Of a stretch of DNA of 64,000 nt, positions 1-8,407 are shown piece by piece. Position 1 is the first letter of the stretch; every line of letters starts with the position of its first letter. The notes under the pieces were generated by a model. That model was not told where the DNA came from and ran no database searches. It saw nothing but the letters and a program-made list of their open reading frames with translations. Made by a program: the position numbers and the translations under genes. Source of the DNA: JAFLCM01 sp046154665 (lineage in GTDB: Bacteria > Planctomycetota > Phycisphaerae > Phycisphaerales > UBA1924); assembly GCA_046154665.1 (NCBI GenBank), contig JBJXFG010000098.1, forward strand, positions 19,732-83,731, read 5' to 3'.

Positions 1-813
1 CGTTCGCCCGCCTGGTCTGAGGGCGAGCTGCGCGCCGATCCGCACCGCAACGCCCAAAAGGCCGAGAAGGTGCGGGGGATGTTCGCCGCCATCGCGCGGT
101 CGTATGACCTCAACAACCGGCTGCACTCGTTCGGGCGCGATGTGGCGTGGCGCAAGGCCGCCGTGCGGCTGGCGCAGGTGAAGTCCGGCGACGACGTGCT
201 CGACGTGGCCTGCGGCACGGGCGATCTCACGCGGGCCTTCGCGGATACGGGCCCGCGCAGGGTGGTCGGGCTGGATTTCACGCCGCAGATGCTGGACATC
301 GCGTGCCAGAAATCCGGGGTGGCGCGGGGGCTGCGCTCGAACGAGGTACCGGGGACTCCTGTGGGCGGCGGGCGGCGCGGCGCCGTCGGGGCAACCCGGG
401 TGCTGCCCGAGTATCTCGACGGCGACGCGATGAACCTGCCGTTCCCGGACGGCTCGTTCGACGTGGTCTCGATCGCTTTCGGCCTGCGCAACGTGAGCGA
501 CCCGGGCAAGGCACTCCGCGAGTTCCAGCGCGTTCTTCGCCCAGGGGGGCGCGTGGTGGTGCTCGAGTTCGCGCGCCCGCGCTCGAATCTGGTCGCGTGG
601 GCCAACGACGTCTATACGTCGAAGGTCATGCCGTGGTCCGCCACGATGATCAGCGGCGACCGCAGCGGGGCCTACCGGTACCTGCCCAAGAGCATCGAGA
701 CCTTCCTGACGCGCGAGCAGGTCGCGGATTCGCTGCGCGCGGCCGGTTTCACCGAGGTTTCACAGAAAGCGATGACCTTCGGCGTGTGCGTGTGCAGCGT
801 GGGGCGGTGCTGA
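1..813 (+). CDS. ubiE: Demethylmenaquinone/ubiquinone C-methyltransferase, 5'-partial
   Basis: Class I SAM-dependent methyltransferase of the UbiE/MenG family, which performs the final C-methylation of the quinone ring in menaquinone or ubiquinone synthesis. The frame is open back to base 1, and the family-typical lead-in KAEKVRGMFAAIARSYDLNN straddles the first ATG (70), so the true start is probably upstream of the window. The SAM-binding motif I (VLDVACGTGDLT) lies near residue 45 counted from that ATG. It is followed by the motif around DAMNLPFPDGSFDVV, the UbiE signature AFGLRNVSDPGKALRE and the post-motif RVLRPGGRVVVLEF. A Gly/Arg-rich insert of about 20 residues (around bases 330-400) lies between motif I and the acidic motif and is longer than in most relatives. 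In Planctomycetota menaquinone is the expected substrate, but that choice is inference. Confidence 0.9.
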   Translation, partial: RSPAWSEGELRADPHRNAQKAEKVRGMFAAIARSYDLNNRLHSFGRDVAWRKAAVRLAQVKSGDDVLDVACGTGDLTRAFADTGPRRVVGLDFTPQMLDIACQKSGVARGLRSNEVPGTPVGGGRRGAVGATRVLPEYLDGDAMNLPFPDGSFDVVSIAFGLRNVSDPGKALREFQRVLRPGGRVVVLEFARPRSNLVAWANDVYTSKVMPWSATMISGDRSGAYRYLPKSIETFLTREQVADSLRAAGFTEVSQKAMTFGVCVCSVGRC

Positions 814-1450
814 GTCTCCTCCTCTCTAAAGACAGTCCACCGCGGAGATCGCGGAGGGCGCGGAGGAAGGCAGAGAGAAGAGGAGAGAATGAGGCGGAAC
901 GCTGGCGGAAAGGTCGGCGACAGGTCATACACGTCGACGCTTGAAGGCGTGCCTTTGAGGCCGTCGCTGAGCCGCTTTGGGCGAAGTGACGGATCAACGC
1001 ATGATGAAGGATGCCCGAGAACCGGACCAGAGATCACCTGAGTCGGGGGGAGCGGGCGGGATTTCTTAGATTTCTTCCGATCTTCGCAGGGGCCAACAGC
1101 CGCTCGCGCTCGGGCGCGATGAGCGTGGGCGCCGCGCGTTACCGGGCTCGCGGCGCTGGTGATGGGACGTTGCCCACCGCGTTGTGTCCGAGAACGCGGC
1201 GTGTGGCAGCACGGTGCGTCCGTGATAACCGGCGGATTCGCGTGTGGAACCGCGCGCGGACGTGCGTTCGCGTTATCGCGGACGTGTTTCAGCACGCTGT
1301 GGAACTTGGGTTTCACCTCACGATGAAAGCAGCGTCACACGGATGACCGCTCGTGTCGGACCCGAACCTCTCACCTCCTCCCTCCGCACCTCCGCACCTC
1401 CGCACCTTCTCCTTCCCCTCCCCCCCCTTCTCACAAGGCAGACCCGCACC
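814..1450. other. Intergenic region after ubiE, no gene recognised
   Basis: No reading frame here resembles a protein. Directly after the ubiE stop a polypyrimidine tract (815-827) can pair with a polypurine tract (872-886), with a two-base bulge, around a core of three near-copies of a 9-mer of the type CGCGGAGNN (841-867). This could form a long stem-loop but has no T-run. Just before the next gene, bases 1381-1404 hold three exact copies of the 8-mer CCTCCGCA inside a pyrimidine-rich leader. No convincing promoter was picked out. Confidence 0.4.
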
Positions 1451-2155
1451 ATGAACATCGAGATGCTCAACGAACGGTTCTTCGAGGCCCTGATCAACGG
1501 CGACCGCGTTGCCTCACGCCGAATGCTCGACGAGGCGCAGCGCTCCGGCCTCTCGGCCCAAGACCTCATCCAGGATGTGTGCTGGCCCACCTATGAGCTG
1601 ATCTCCAAGCTGTTCCGCAACGACCAGCTCACCACGCTGGCCCACCACATGGCCACGCGGCTGATGCGGGTGCTCGTTGACCAGGTGTCGCAGCAGCTCG
1701 AACGTGCTGCTCCCAACGGGCGCACAGTGTTCGCCTACTGCGGCCCGACCGACGCCGACGAACTCGGCGCCCAGATGGCCGTGGACATGCTCGAAGCCGG
1801 CGGCTACGAAGTCCGCTTCGCGGGCGGCGGCATCGCCTCCGACGAAGTCCTCGCCATGGTGCAGGAAAACAAGCCCGACGTGCTGCTGACTTTCGCCACG
1901 GCACCGAGCGACCTGCCCGCCCTGCGCCAGCTCATCGACACCATCCGCGAGATCGGTGCTTGCGATCAGACGCAGATCGTGGTCGGCGGCGGGGTGTTCA
2001 ACCGTGCCGAGGGCCTGGCCGAAGAGATCGGCGCCGACCTGTGGGCGTTCGACCCGCTCGACCTGGTGGGCGCGATGACCGCCGAGCCGCAGCGCCGGGC
2101 CCCGGCGAACCAGCGGACGGTCGGGAAGAAGCGGCAGATGCGCGCGGCGGCGTGA
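1451..2155 (+). CDS. Cobalamin-binding-fold protein (B12-binding cap plus Rossmann domain)
   Basis: The 234-residue protein has the two-part layout of B12-binding modules. Residues 1-85 form a helical cap, similar to that of MerR-type B12 regulators and corrinoid methyltransferases. Residues about 90-215 form a Rossmann-like domain with AVDMLEAGGYEVRFAGGG and IVVGGGVF. The family's DxHxxG signature is present only as D101-A-D-E-L-G106, so the histidine that ligates cobalt in base-off binding is an aspartate. The protein may bind cobalamin base-on, bind another ligand, or bind none. No DNA-binding domain is attached, so it would need a partner. The start at 1451 was preferred over an upstream in-frame ATG at 1244 because the extra 69 residues are low-complexity and come from the pyrimidine-rich leader. 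It is followed by a hairpin terminator. Confidence 0.75.
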   Translation: MNIEMLNERFFEALINGDRVASRRMLDEAQRSGLSAQDLIQDVCWPTYELISKLFRNDQLTTLAHHMATRLMRVLVDQVSQQLERAAPNGRTVFAYCGPTDADELGAQMAVDMLEAGGYEVRFAGGGIASDEVLAMVQENKPDVLLTFATAPSDLPALRQLIDTIREIGACDQTQIVVGGGVFNRAEGLAEEIGADLWAFDPLDLVGAMTAEPQRRAPANQRTVGKKRQMRAAA

Positions 2156-2173
2156 GGTCTTGAAGAAGGCACC

Positions 2174-2229
2174 AGGCATCGGGCATTAGGCATCAGGCAC
2201 TGCACGCTAGGCACTGGGCACTGGGCTCT
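2174..2229. repeat. Degenerate heptamer tandem repeat (8 units)
   Basis: Eight consecutive 7-base units of the type RGGCAYY/GGGCACT (for example AGGCATC, GGGCATT, AGGCACT, GGGCACT) run without a break of phase. The unit is one base away from the GGGCAGT unit of the array at 5471-5554. The array lies between the stop of the B12-fold gene and its terminator. Confidence 0.75.
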
Positions 2230-2256
2230 GCGTCCTTGAGAACCACAAGACAACAA

Positions 2257-2292
2257 AGCGGCCCCGGCGTTGTGCCGGAGCCGCTGTCTTTT
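2257..2292 (+). terminator. Intrinsic terminator after the B12-fold gene
   Basis: A 12-bp stem with one mismatch (2257-2268 with 2274-2285, loop GTTGT) is followed by GTCTTTT. It sits between two convergent genes, so it may serve both, although the T-rich side favours the plus strand. Confidence 0.65.
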
Positions 2293-2300
2293 CACTCTGG

Positions 2301-2349
2301 CCTCAAGCCTCAGGCCACAAGCCCCAAGCCCCAAGCCCCAAGCCTCAAG
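2301..2349. repeat. Heptamer tandem repeat CCCCAAG/CCTCAAG (7 units)
   Basis: Seven 7-base units in phase: CCTCAAG, CCTCAGG, CCACAAG, three of CCCCAAG, and a further CCTCAAG offset by one base. It lies just downstream of the stop codon of the convergent dockerin protein gene. The period is the same as in the arrays at 2174-2229 and 5471-5554. Confidence 0.7.
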
Positions 2350-2370
2350 ACCTGCCTCATGCCTTCCGCA

Positions 2371-4287
2371 TCACGGCGTCGCTTCCAACTGCTGGATCGT
2401 CTCCAGCAACTCGACGATGTGGGCGTTGAGCTCGGCGGGCGTGCGGGCGTTGACCCAAGTGGTGTAGCCCTCGATGGTCGTGAACCCCAGCGCGGCGAGC
2501 ACCGGCGGCAACGCCGCGGGCGCTTCGGGCAGGGCGGATTGGTGCGCGGTTGCGGTGCCGGTCTCGCCGGAGCCGGGGCGGGTGCCCTGGCCGGTGGTCG
2601 CGGTGTCGCGTGCGAGCGCGGTGGTGTCGATGGGCGCGGAGGCCGAGCCGGTGCCGGGATCGCCGGGGCGGCCGCTGCCGCAGGTGGTGCCGAAGCGGCC
2701 GAGGAAGAGTGTGAGGTCGGCGGTGTTGACCCCGAGGTCGCCGTCGAGATCGCGCGACACGCCGCAGGGGCCGGACTGGCCGAACTGGCCGAGCAAGAGG
2801 GTCAGGTCGGCGGTGTTGACGGCGTTGTCGCCGTTGAGGTCGCCGAGGCAGGGCCAGCGGACGCTGAAGGTGAGTTCTCCGTCGGGGCCGGTGCGGACAT
2901 CGCCGGTGAGCGTGCCGAGGATGTCGTTCTTGAGGACGCCGGGGTTGGCCTTGACGGTGTAGTCGCCGACGGGCATGAACGCGTTGCCCATCTCGAAGTA
3001 GGCCCATGTCGGTTGGTCGGTCGAGAGCTTCAGCGAGAAGCAGGATGCCAAGTTGTTCGTCGGGTCGCCCGATCCGGCGTTGACCTTCCGCTGCGAGATG
3101 ACAAGCGGGTCCCCGCCGCCGCTGGAACCCACGGGGCCGTAGTACCGCACATACTGATTCCCGCCCGGCCCCGACGGCGGGACTGTCGAGCCTTGGGCCG
3201 GGTTGCAGTCGGTCTTGTGGACGGCGAAGGGGACGAGGCCGGCGGAGCCGCCGCCGAGGTCCGCAGAGGTGGGCGTGTAGAGGTCGAAAAGGGTGAGGCC
3301 ACCTCCGAGCGGATCGCCGACATAGATCGGAGAGGTCCACGCGAATGAAAACTCGTCATTGAGTCCATTGACAATCACGCGCCCCGATAGATTCGAAGCA
3401 GAAAACTGCATGTATGGCGCTGGATTAATATCTCCAGGATCAAAGCTGGCGAACAGAACAATCGTACCGTAAAACGCCCCATCACATTCAATGTAGCTTG
3501 GCGCAAACGCATTCATATACTCTGTCAGTACCTCCGCAACAAGGTCCCCACCGACGTCGATGCGCCCAATCGCGAAGGCAGGCGTCGACGCGAACGCCCC
3601 CTCGATTCGCGCGTAGCAACTCCCATCGACTTCGATTCCTCGATGAGTATTCGCCCTCATCACAATTGGATCAGCTTGGGTACCGATGTCACCACCAACA
3701 AACACCTGTCCCAGCGTTCCAAGTTGATTGGGAAGTGCGCCATACTCTACGAACACGTCGCCTCGAACACTCCCAGCAACTCGGAGCTCCGCAAGTCTCG
3801 GCGCAAATCCGTTGGAGTATATGCACTCAATCGTCGACGTCGTATCTCCACCCACTTGCACCGGGCCGAGAATCTGCGACACCCGTACCTGCCCGAGATT
3901 GCCAGCGATAGAGGCGTGGATGATCGACGCTGCCCCAAGTGAATGAGTGGCCCCGGAATCGAACTTGATGGTGCCAACCTCCGCAACCCGATTAACTAAA
4001 TCGCCGATTGTTAATGTCAGACGAGCCGATGTCTGCTGTGACCGAAGGAGAATATCACCAATGCGATCGGTCGGGCTTTGGGCTTCAATCTCAAAGTCAG
4101 TCTGCGTCAAGTCACCAGGCGTTGGTGGCCGCGACAAAATCACATCGTAGCGTCCACTTCCTGGCGGGTTCTCTTGCACGATTGGGGGGTCAGCTGGCCC
4201 TGACAAGACGTTCACCGTGATCTGGGCATTGAGTTCGGCACTTAAAGTCAACAACGCGATTGCAGAGAGACTCGTGAAACGAAGCAT
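2371..4287 (-). CDS. Secreted protein with C-terminal dockerin-like EF-hand pair
   Basis: The 638-residue protein begins with a clear signal peptide (MLRFTSLSAIALLTLSAELNA). Residues about 25-330 are rich in repeated beta-type phrases (VGGDI, VAGSVRG, IDVGGDL) that suggest a right-handed beta-solenoid, possibly polymer-forming. Residues 482-533 hold two dockerin-type calcium loops, GDLNGDNAVNTADLTLLLGQ and RDLDGDLGVNTADLTLFLGR, each followed by FG. A Pro/Thr-rich linker and a short helical tail end the protein. It is translated directly after the SUMF1-fold gene (7 bases between), so the two form an operon. The coding DNA from about 3350 to 4287 is visibly poorer in GC than its surroundings, while the dockerin end is GC-rich, which suggests a chimeric or transferred origin. 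The dockerin partner (a cohesin) is not in the window. The function of the solenoid part is unknown. Confidence 0.8.
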   Translation of the reverse strand: MLRFTSLSAIALLTLSAELNAQITVNVLSGPADPPIVQENPPGSGRYDVILSRPPTPGDLTQTDFEIEAQSPTDRIGDILLRSQQTSARLTLTIGDLVNRVAEVGTIKFDSGATHSLGAASIIHASIAGNLGQVRVSQILGPVQVGGDTTSTIECIYSNGFAPRLAELRVAGSVRGDVFVEYGALPNQLGTLGQVFVGGDIGTQADPIVMRANTHRGIEVDGSCYARIEGAFASTPAFAIGRIDVGGDLVAEVLTEYMNAFAPSYIECDGAFYGTIVLFASFDPGDINPAPYMQFSASNLSGRVIVNGLNDEFSFAWTSPIYVGDPLGGGLTLFDLYTPTSADLGGGSAGLVPFAVHKTDCNPAQGSTVPPSGPGGNQYVRYYGPVGSSGGGDPLVISQRKVNAGSGDPTNNLASCFSLKLSTDQPTWAYFEMGNAFMPVGDYTVKANPGVLKNDILGTLTGDVRTGPDGELTFSVRWPCLGDLNGDNAVNTADLTLLLGQFGQSGPCGVSRDLDGDLGVNTADLTLFLGRFGTTCGSGRPGDPGTGSASAPIDTTALARDTATTGQGTRPGSGETGTATAHQSALPEAPAALPPVLAALGFTTIEGYTTWVNARTPAELNAHIVELLETIQQLEATP

Positions 4288-4294
4288 CGCTCGT

Positions 4295-5386
4295 CTACCT
4301 TTCTCGAAGCTTGCCGCTTCGCAGCACTATGAGAAGAACCATCAGCGTGGCTCCCGGAGCGGGAACCGCGCGTGCGAGTCGGATCACTCCCAACTCACCG
4401 CTTGGCCAACTACCAGCATCTCTTGCGTCGATCCGGTCGGACACATCTCCGAGGTATTCCCCTGCATAACTACCTCGGTTCCGTCGAAGATACGGCAGCA
4501 ACTCTCCCCGCGATGTGATCGTCGACTCGAGCCACTCGGCCTTCAACCCGCCGCCGCTTAGATCCCACAGCCCCCAAGGGGACGTCACATCGCCATAGGC
4601 ACGAACCGCGTAGTTAAACGTGAAATCGCCGCCGTTGCTCTGTCCGACTCCCGGAGCTCCGATGATCGGCGCGCTATCGCTCGTTGTTGGATAACGCCAA
4701 TAACCCGGCCGGTCTTGTCCGTTCTTGTGCGGATCGAAGTAGGCCGCCTTGACCCACTCGTCCTCCGTGGGAAGCCAGAACTTCGCTCCCGACAAGCGAG
4801 CCTGTTGGTCGTTGAACGTGCCATCGGGATTTGTGCCGAAGGTGCTTGTGTCGTACACCCCTGACTCAAATGCCCATGCAGCGGCGACCTTTTCATTGTG
4901 GAGCCAGTTCGCGTATCTCGCTGCATACCGCCAGCCAGGAGCGGCTGCGAAGTCCTCGACCCCCGGCCGAATCGCATAGTCCACGGAGCCGTCCGGTCGG
5001 TCAATCCAAGTCACCGTAATGCCCAAGAGCGTTCTCGACCGGCGCTCCGATTGGGGAATGAACGGCTTGTATGCGTTTAGGAAGTCCAGCCATTCGCGTG
5101 AAGTCGTCTCCGTTCGACTGATCTGGTACTCATAGTCAACCCTGCCGACCACGCGCTGAGGCGACGAGCCGGGCGGCTGAATCACTTGTGGCGCGTTCCC
5201 CGCGTGCGTGATCGTCGCCCAATGAGCCGGGTCTTCAAGCGGCGGCGGCGTCGGCCGCGCGGTCACTTCAGCCGCGCCCCATCCGAGCAGCATCATCATC
5301 GCAACGGCGCTCAACACCCAACCCAGCCCGCGTGGCGTCCAGCCACTGACACCAGTACGGCACCCGTTCGTACGATTCGTCTTCAT
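4295..5386 (-). CDS. Secreted SUMF1/FGE-fold protein with VPAPGA-type C-terminal tail
   Basis: The 363-residue protein has the formylglycine-generating-enzyme (SUMF1) fold. Family phrases are ISRTETTSREWLDFLNAY, ARYANWLHNEKVAAAWAF, FWLPTEDEWVKAAYF and SPWGLWDLSGG. An N-terminal signal segment (LGWVLSAVAMMMLLGWGAAEV) and a C-terminal VPAPGATLMVLLIVL followed by basic residues indicate export and PEP-CTERM-like sorting. No cysteine pair of a true FGE is visible in the expected place, so a carbohydrate- or protein-binding role is as likely as an enzymatic one. The start at 5386 has AAGGAG eight bases upstream; a longer frame to 5659 would translate the heptamer array and was rejected. It is the first gene of an operon with the dockerin-tailed protein downstream. 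Confidence 0.8.
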   Translation of the reverse strand: MKTNRTNGCRTGVSGWTPRGLGWVLSAVAMMMLLGWGAAEVTARPTPPPLEDPAHWATITHAGNAPQVIQPPGSSPQRVVGRVDYEYQISRTETTSREWLDFLNAYKPFIPQSERRSRTLLGITVTWIDRPDGSVDYAIRPGVEDFAAAPGWRYAARYANWLHNEKVAAAWAFESGVYDTSTFGTNPDGTFNDQQARLSGAKFWLPTEDEWVKAAYFDPHKNGQDRPGYWRYPTTSDSAPIIGAPGVGQSNGGDFTFNYAVRAYGDVTSPWGLWDLSGGGLKAEWLESTITSRGELLPYLRRNRGSYAGEYLGDVSDRIDARDAGSWPSGELGVIRLARAVPAPGATLMVLLIVLRSGKLRER

Positions 5387-5470
5387 ATGGAATACTCCTT
5401 GACGCTGTGCGGCGTCACCTTCAGAGTACCCCATGAATCGCTGACCCGGAAGCCCCGTGCGGGGAAAATC

Positions 5471-5554
5471 AGGCAGTGGGCAGTGGGCAATGGGCAATGG
5501 GCAGTGGGCAGTGGGCAGTGGGCAGTGGGCAGTGGGCAGTGGGCAGTGGGCAGT
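5471..5554. repeat. Heptamer tandem repeat GGGCAGT (12 units)
   Basis: Twelve uninterrupted 7-base units: AGGCAGT once, GGGCAGT nine times and GGGCAAT twice. It lies about 85 bases upstream of the SUMF1-fold gene start, in its probable promoter region. The unit reads through all frames without stop, so a spurious extension of the gene would encode repeated AHCPLPT. Confidence 0.95.
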
Positions 5555-5767
5555 GGCGGATTCTCCACCCGCCATCCGCGGCTCGCCGCCCCACCGGAAT
5601 GCCCCAAGCCCCGTCTCAGAACCACAGCATGACCCCAATTTCGGGCCTGGGCAAGTCAAGCGCGTGTTTTATTTTTGCGAATGCGCGATGGCGCGGTCGG
5701 CTTCGGTGCGCGTGCCGAGGGACAGGTTGGGAATCTCAGAAGAAGCGACCGCATTGCCGTGCAGCGC
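5555..5767. other. Intergenic remainder between the repeat array and the LEA14-like gene
   Basis: No gene, hairpin or promoter that can be defended is visible here. The region separates two minus-strand genes. Confidence 0.3.
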
Positions 5768-6298
5768 TCACGGTGTCGATTGTGAGAAATCAAGGTTGCC
5801 CGACTCGCTGAATCCGACGCTCGGCGTGCGGAAGCCGGAGTCGAAGAAGACTTCGGCGATGGCGCCGGGCAGACGGTAGAGCATGGTGCCGCTGAAGCGG
5901 TAGGGGACGGCGCCGGTGGTCGGCGTGCCGCCTTGTGTCGGCACGGGCACGGGCAGGCGGATGCGCTGGGTGTGGCCGGGCGGGAGCGCGGCTTCGGAAT
6001 CGCGGGTGCCCGCGAACACCTGGCGGCCGTTGAGGTTGAGCGCGTACGTCACGTCGTCGAGCGGCAGCGGCTCGTTGCTGTTGTTGGTGCCTTCGAGGGT
6101 GAAGGTGACGACGACGGCGTCCGCGGTGCGGTCGGTGATGGCGGCTTCGACGACGCTGAACGTCGGCGGCTTGGGATCGGCGCAGGCGGGGAGGAGGATC
6201 ACGCAAGCGAGCAGCGAGAGCGCGGAGACTTGCCGCGCGCGTGCCGTGCCACGGGCCCGTCCTCGGGTCCGTGCTGCTGCTTGCGAAGCGTTGGTCAT
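5768..6298 (-). CDS. LEA14/WHy-domain lipoprotein
   Basis: The 176-residue protein has a lipoprotein signal (ALSLLACVILLPAC, with Cys about residue 39) and then a single domain of about 130 residues that resembles the LEA14-type WHy domain: VVVTFTLEGTNNSNEPLPLDDVTY, LNGRQVFAG, LPPGHTQRIRLPVPV. Such domains occur in desiccation-related proteins, and their bacterial role is poorly defined. The predicted site is the periplasmic face of a membrane. The only in-frame ATG (6298) lies inside a palindromic element (6245-6348), so the first 18 or so residues, which are Arg/Ala-rich, come from repeat DNA. The upstream neighbour is divergent. Confidence 0.75.
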   Translation of the reverse strand: MTNASQAAARTRGRARGTARARQVSALSLLACVILLPACADPKPPTFSVVEAAITDRTADAVVVTFTLEGTNNSNEPLPLDDVTYALNLNGRQVFAGTRDSEAALPPGHTQRIRLPVPVPTQGGTPTTGAVPYRFSGTMLYRLPGAIAEVFFDSGFRTPSVGFSESGNLDFSQSTP

Positions 6299-6348
6299 CA
6301 ACGGAGCCGCGAGTCGTTCGCACGGACCGGAGGACCGGTCAGTGGCAC
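6245..6348. repeat. Degenerate inverted-repeat element, family D (GTGCCAC...GTGGCAC ends)
   Basis: The ends CGTGCCACGG and CAGTGGCAC are inverted, and the element is about 104 bp long, matching the two better copies at 20523-20624 and 24340-24434 in size, ends and internal CGTCCTCGG. It covers the start codon of the LEA14-like lipoprotein. Confidence 0.5.
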
Positions 6349-6493
6349 AACGAGAGGGCCTGTTCTGTTCCCGGCGCGCGTGGGGCGATTCGTGCATGCA
6401 CGGAGCGTACCATCGACCCGCGTGGCTGACAGCCGGAGAATCTCGGGCGGTTCCGTGTCGGCGGATGGGAACGGGCGGGTCGCGTCCATCCCG

Positions 6494-8407
6494 ATGGGTG
6501 TGCTGCTGCGCCGCATCGGGGCGCTCGCGTGGCGGCACAGGTGGGTCGCCGTGCCCAGCGTGCTGCTCACCGTGCTGCTGCAGGGCGCGACGCTGGCGAT
6601 GTTCGGCGGGCAGGGGCTGGCGATCGATCTGATCCGCGCGAAAGTCGACATGGGGGCACCCGCGCCGGGGTGGCCGATGGGCATCGCGCCGCCGCCGTCC
6701 TGGACCTTCATGCACACCCTCACGGCCCTTGGGGTCGGGGTGCTGGTGGTATCGCTGCTGTCGGCGTGGGCGCGGTACGGGCTGCGGGTCGCCGACGAGC
6801 GGTTTGTGCAGACGTGCGTGACGGACCTGCGCGTCCGCCTCTATGACAAGCTGCAACGACTCGGCTTCACCTGGTTCGACGCGCACGACACGGGGCAAGT
6901 CATCAACCGCATCACCGGCGACACGCAGGCGGTGCGCGGGTTCATCCAGAGCGTGATGGTGCGCACGGCGGTGGCGGCGGTGACGGTCGCGGTGTTCCTG
7001 GGCTTCATGCTCGCCACGCATGCGTGGCTGACGCTGGCGTGCCTGGCGCTCCTGCCGGTGCAGGTGGGCGCGATGTATGTGTACGGACGAAAGACCAAGC
7101 CGCTGTTTCTCGAGCAGTCGCGGCTGGTCGACCGGCTTGTGAAGAGCTTTCAGGAGTCGATCGCGGGCGTGCGGGTGATCCGCGCATTCGGGCAGGAATC
7201 TCGGCGTCTCGAGTTGTTTGATGAACACTCCGACCGAGCGCGGACGCAGCGCATCGGCATCGCGCGCGATCAGGGGAACTACCAGCCGCTGACGCAGGCC
7301 TGCGGCGAGTGGACGCTCGCCGTTCTGCTTCTCTACGGCGGGTGGCTGGTGCTCAAGGGGCCCGAGGCGGGCGGCATCGCGCTGGGGACGCTGTGGGTGT
7401 TCCGCGGCCTGCTGGGTCATCTGTCGGGGCAGGTGCAGGCGATTCTGGAAATCATCGCCAGCGGACCCGAAGCGCTGGCGGGGGCGGAGCGGGTGTTCCG
7501 GCTGCTGGATGAGAAGGTGACGATCGGGAGCAATGGAGAGCGTGGCGTGCGGGAGCAAGAGCATGCGCACGAAGACGTGAGCATGCCGCCCGCCGCGCCA
7601 GTCTCGGGTGCCGTTGAGTTCAAGAACGTCACGTTCGCGTATCCATCGCGGCGTTCCGAAGCCGACGACGCCGGCAGCCACGCCACCGGCGATCTCGACC
7701 GGGCCGCTCTGGTCGATCTTTCCTTCCGCGTCGAACCTGGTGAAACGATCGCCATTGTGGGGCCAACGGGCAGCGGCAAGTCGACGCTGCTTTCGCTCAT
7801 CGCACGCTTCCACGATCCGCAGATCGGGCACGTTTTCATCGACGGCGTCGACGCGCGGCAGTGGGACGTCGGAACGCTGCGCCGTTCGATCGGCTTCGTG
7901 TTCCAGGAGCCGTTTCTCTTCAGCAACACCATCCGCAACAACGTCGCGTACGGACTGCCGTGGGCGGACGAGGACAAGGTGTTGGAAGCGATCGCGGCGG
8001 CGGAGGCCGCGGACGTGGTGCGCGAGGCGCCGAGAGGGCTGGACACGGTGATCGGCGAGCGCGGCGTCTCGCTCTCGGGCGGGCAGCGCCAACGGCTCAC
8101 CATCGCGCGGGCCCTCTTGTTGCGACCGCCGATTCTGATCTTGGATGATGCGACAGGGTCGGTCGACGCGCTGACCGAGTCGTCGATCCAGCGGGCCCTT
8201 GACCGCTACATGCGCGGGCGGACGACGTTCATCGTGGCCCACCGGCTGAGCACGCTCCGCCGCGCCGACCGCGTCATCGTGCTCGACAAGGGCCGCGTGG
8301 TGGATATCGGGACTCACGATGAACTTATGAACCGACCCGGGCACTACCAGGCGGCGGCGCTCATCCAGCTCTCGCTGGACGACGACGGCGCGGAGGCGGC
8401 GGCGTGA
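6494..8407 (+). CDS. ABC exporter subunit with degenerate Walker B (half of a heterodimer)
   Basis: The 637-residue half-exporter has an N-terminal six-helix membrane domain (residues about 15-330) and a C-terminal ATPase. Walker A GPTGSGKST is near residue 422, the signature LSGGQRQR near 525 and Walker B ILILDDATGSVD near 550, with the switch His in FIVAHRLST. The catalytic glutamate after the Walker B aspartate is an aspartate (DD, not DE). Two charged inserts lie in the linker and early NBD (around REQEHAHEDV and SEADDAGSHATGD). The gene overlaps the next exporter gene by 4 bases (GTGA), so the two are translationally coupled and very probably form a heterodimer in the inner membrane. An alternative GTG start exists at 6455. 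The substrate (lipid or drug) cannot be told. Confidence 0.88.
   Translation: MGVLLRRIGALAWRHRWVAVPSVLLTVLLQGATLAMFGGQGLAIDLIRAKVDMGAPAPGWPMGIAPPPSWTFMHTLTALGVGVLVVSLLSAWARYGLRVADERFVQTCVTDLRVRLYDKLQRLGFTWFDAHDTGQVINRITGDTQAVRGFIQSVMVRTAVAAVTVAVFLGFMLATHAWLTLACLALLPVQVGAMYVYGRKTKPLFLEQSRLVDRLVKSFQESIAGVRVIRAFGQESRRLELFDEHSDRARTQRIGIARDQGNYQPLTQACGEWTLAVLLLYGGWLVLKGPEAGGIALGTLWVFRGLLGHLSGQVQAILEIIASGPEALAGAERVFRLLDEKVTIGSNGERGVREQEHAHEDVSMPPAAPVSGAVEFKNVTFAYPSRRSEADDAGSHATGDLDRAALVDLSFRVEPGETIAIVGPTGSGKSTLLSLIARFHDPQIGHVFIDGVDARQWDVGTLRRSIGFVFQEPFLFSNTIRNNVAYGLPWADEDKVLEAIAAAEAADVVREAPRGLDTVIGERGVSLSGGQRQRLTIARALLLRPPILILDDATGSVDALTESSIQRALDRYMRGRTTFIVAHRLSTLRRADRVIVLDKGRVVDIGTHDELMNRPGHYQAAALIQLSLDDDGAEAAA

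Noticed and set aside
1244..1450. N-terminal extension of the B12-fold gene
   Set aside because: Encodes low-complexity Pro/Leu/Thr sequence from a pyrimidine-rich leader with an 8-bp repeat; the family starts at 1451.
5471..5554. CRISPR array
   Set aside because: Unit of 7 bases without spacers and no cas genes; it is a simple tandem repeat.
5387..5659. N-terminal extension of the SUMF1-fold gene through the heptamer array
   Set aside because: Would place repeated AHCPLPT before the signal peptide; the good Shine-Dalgarno site is at 5386.
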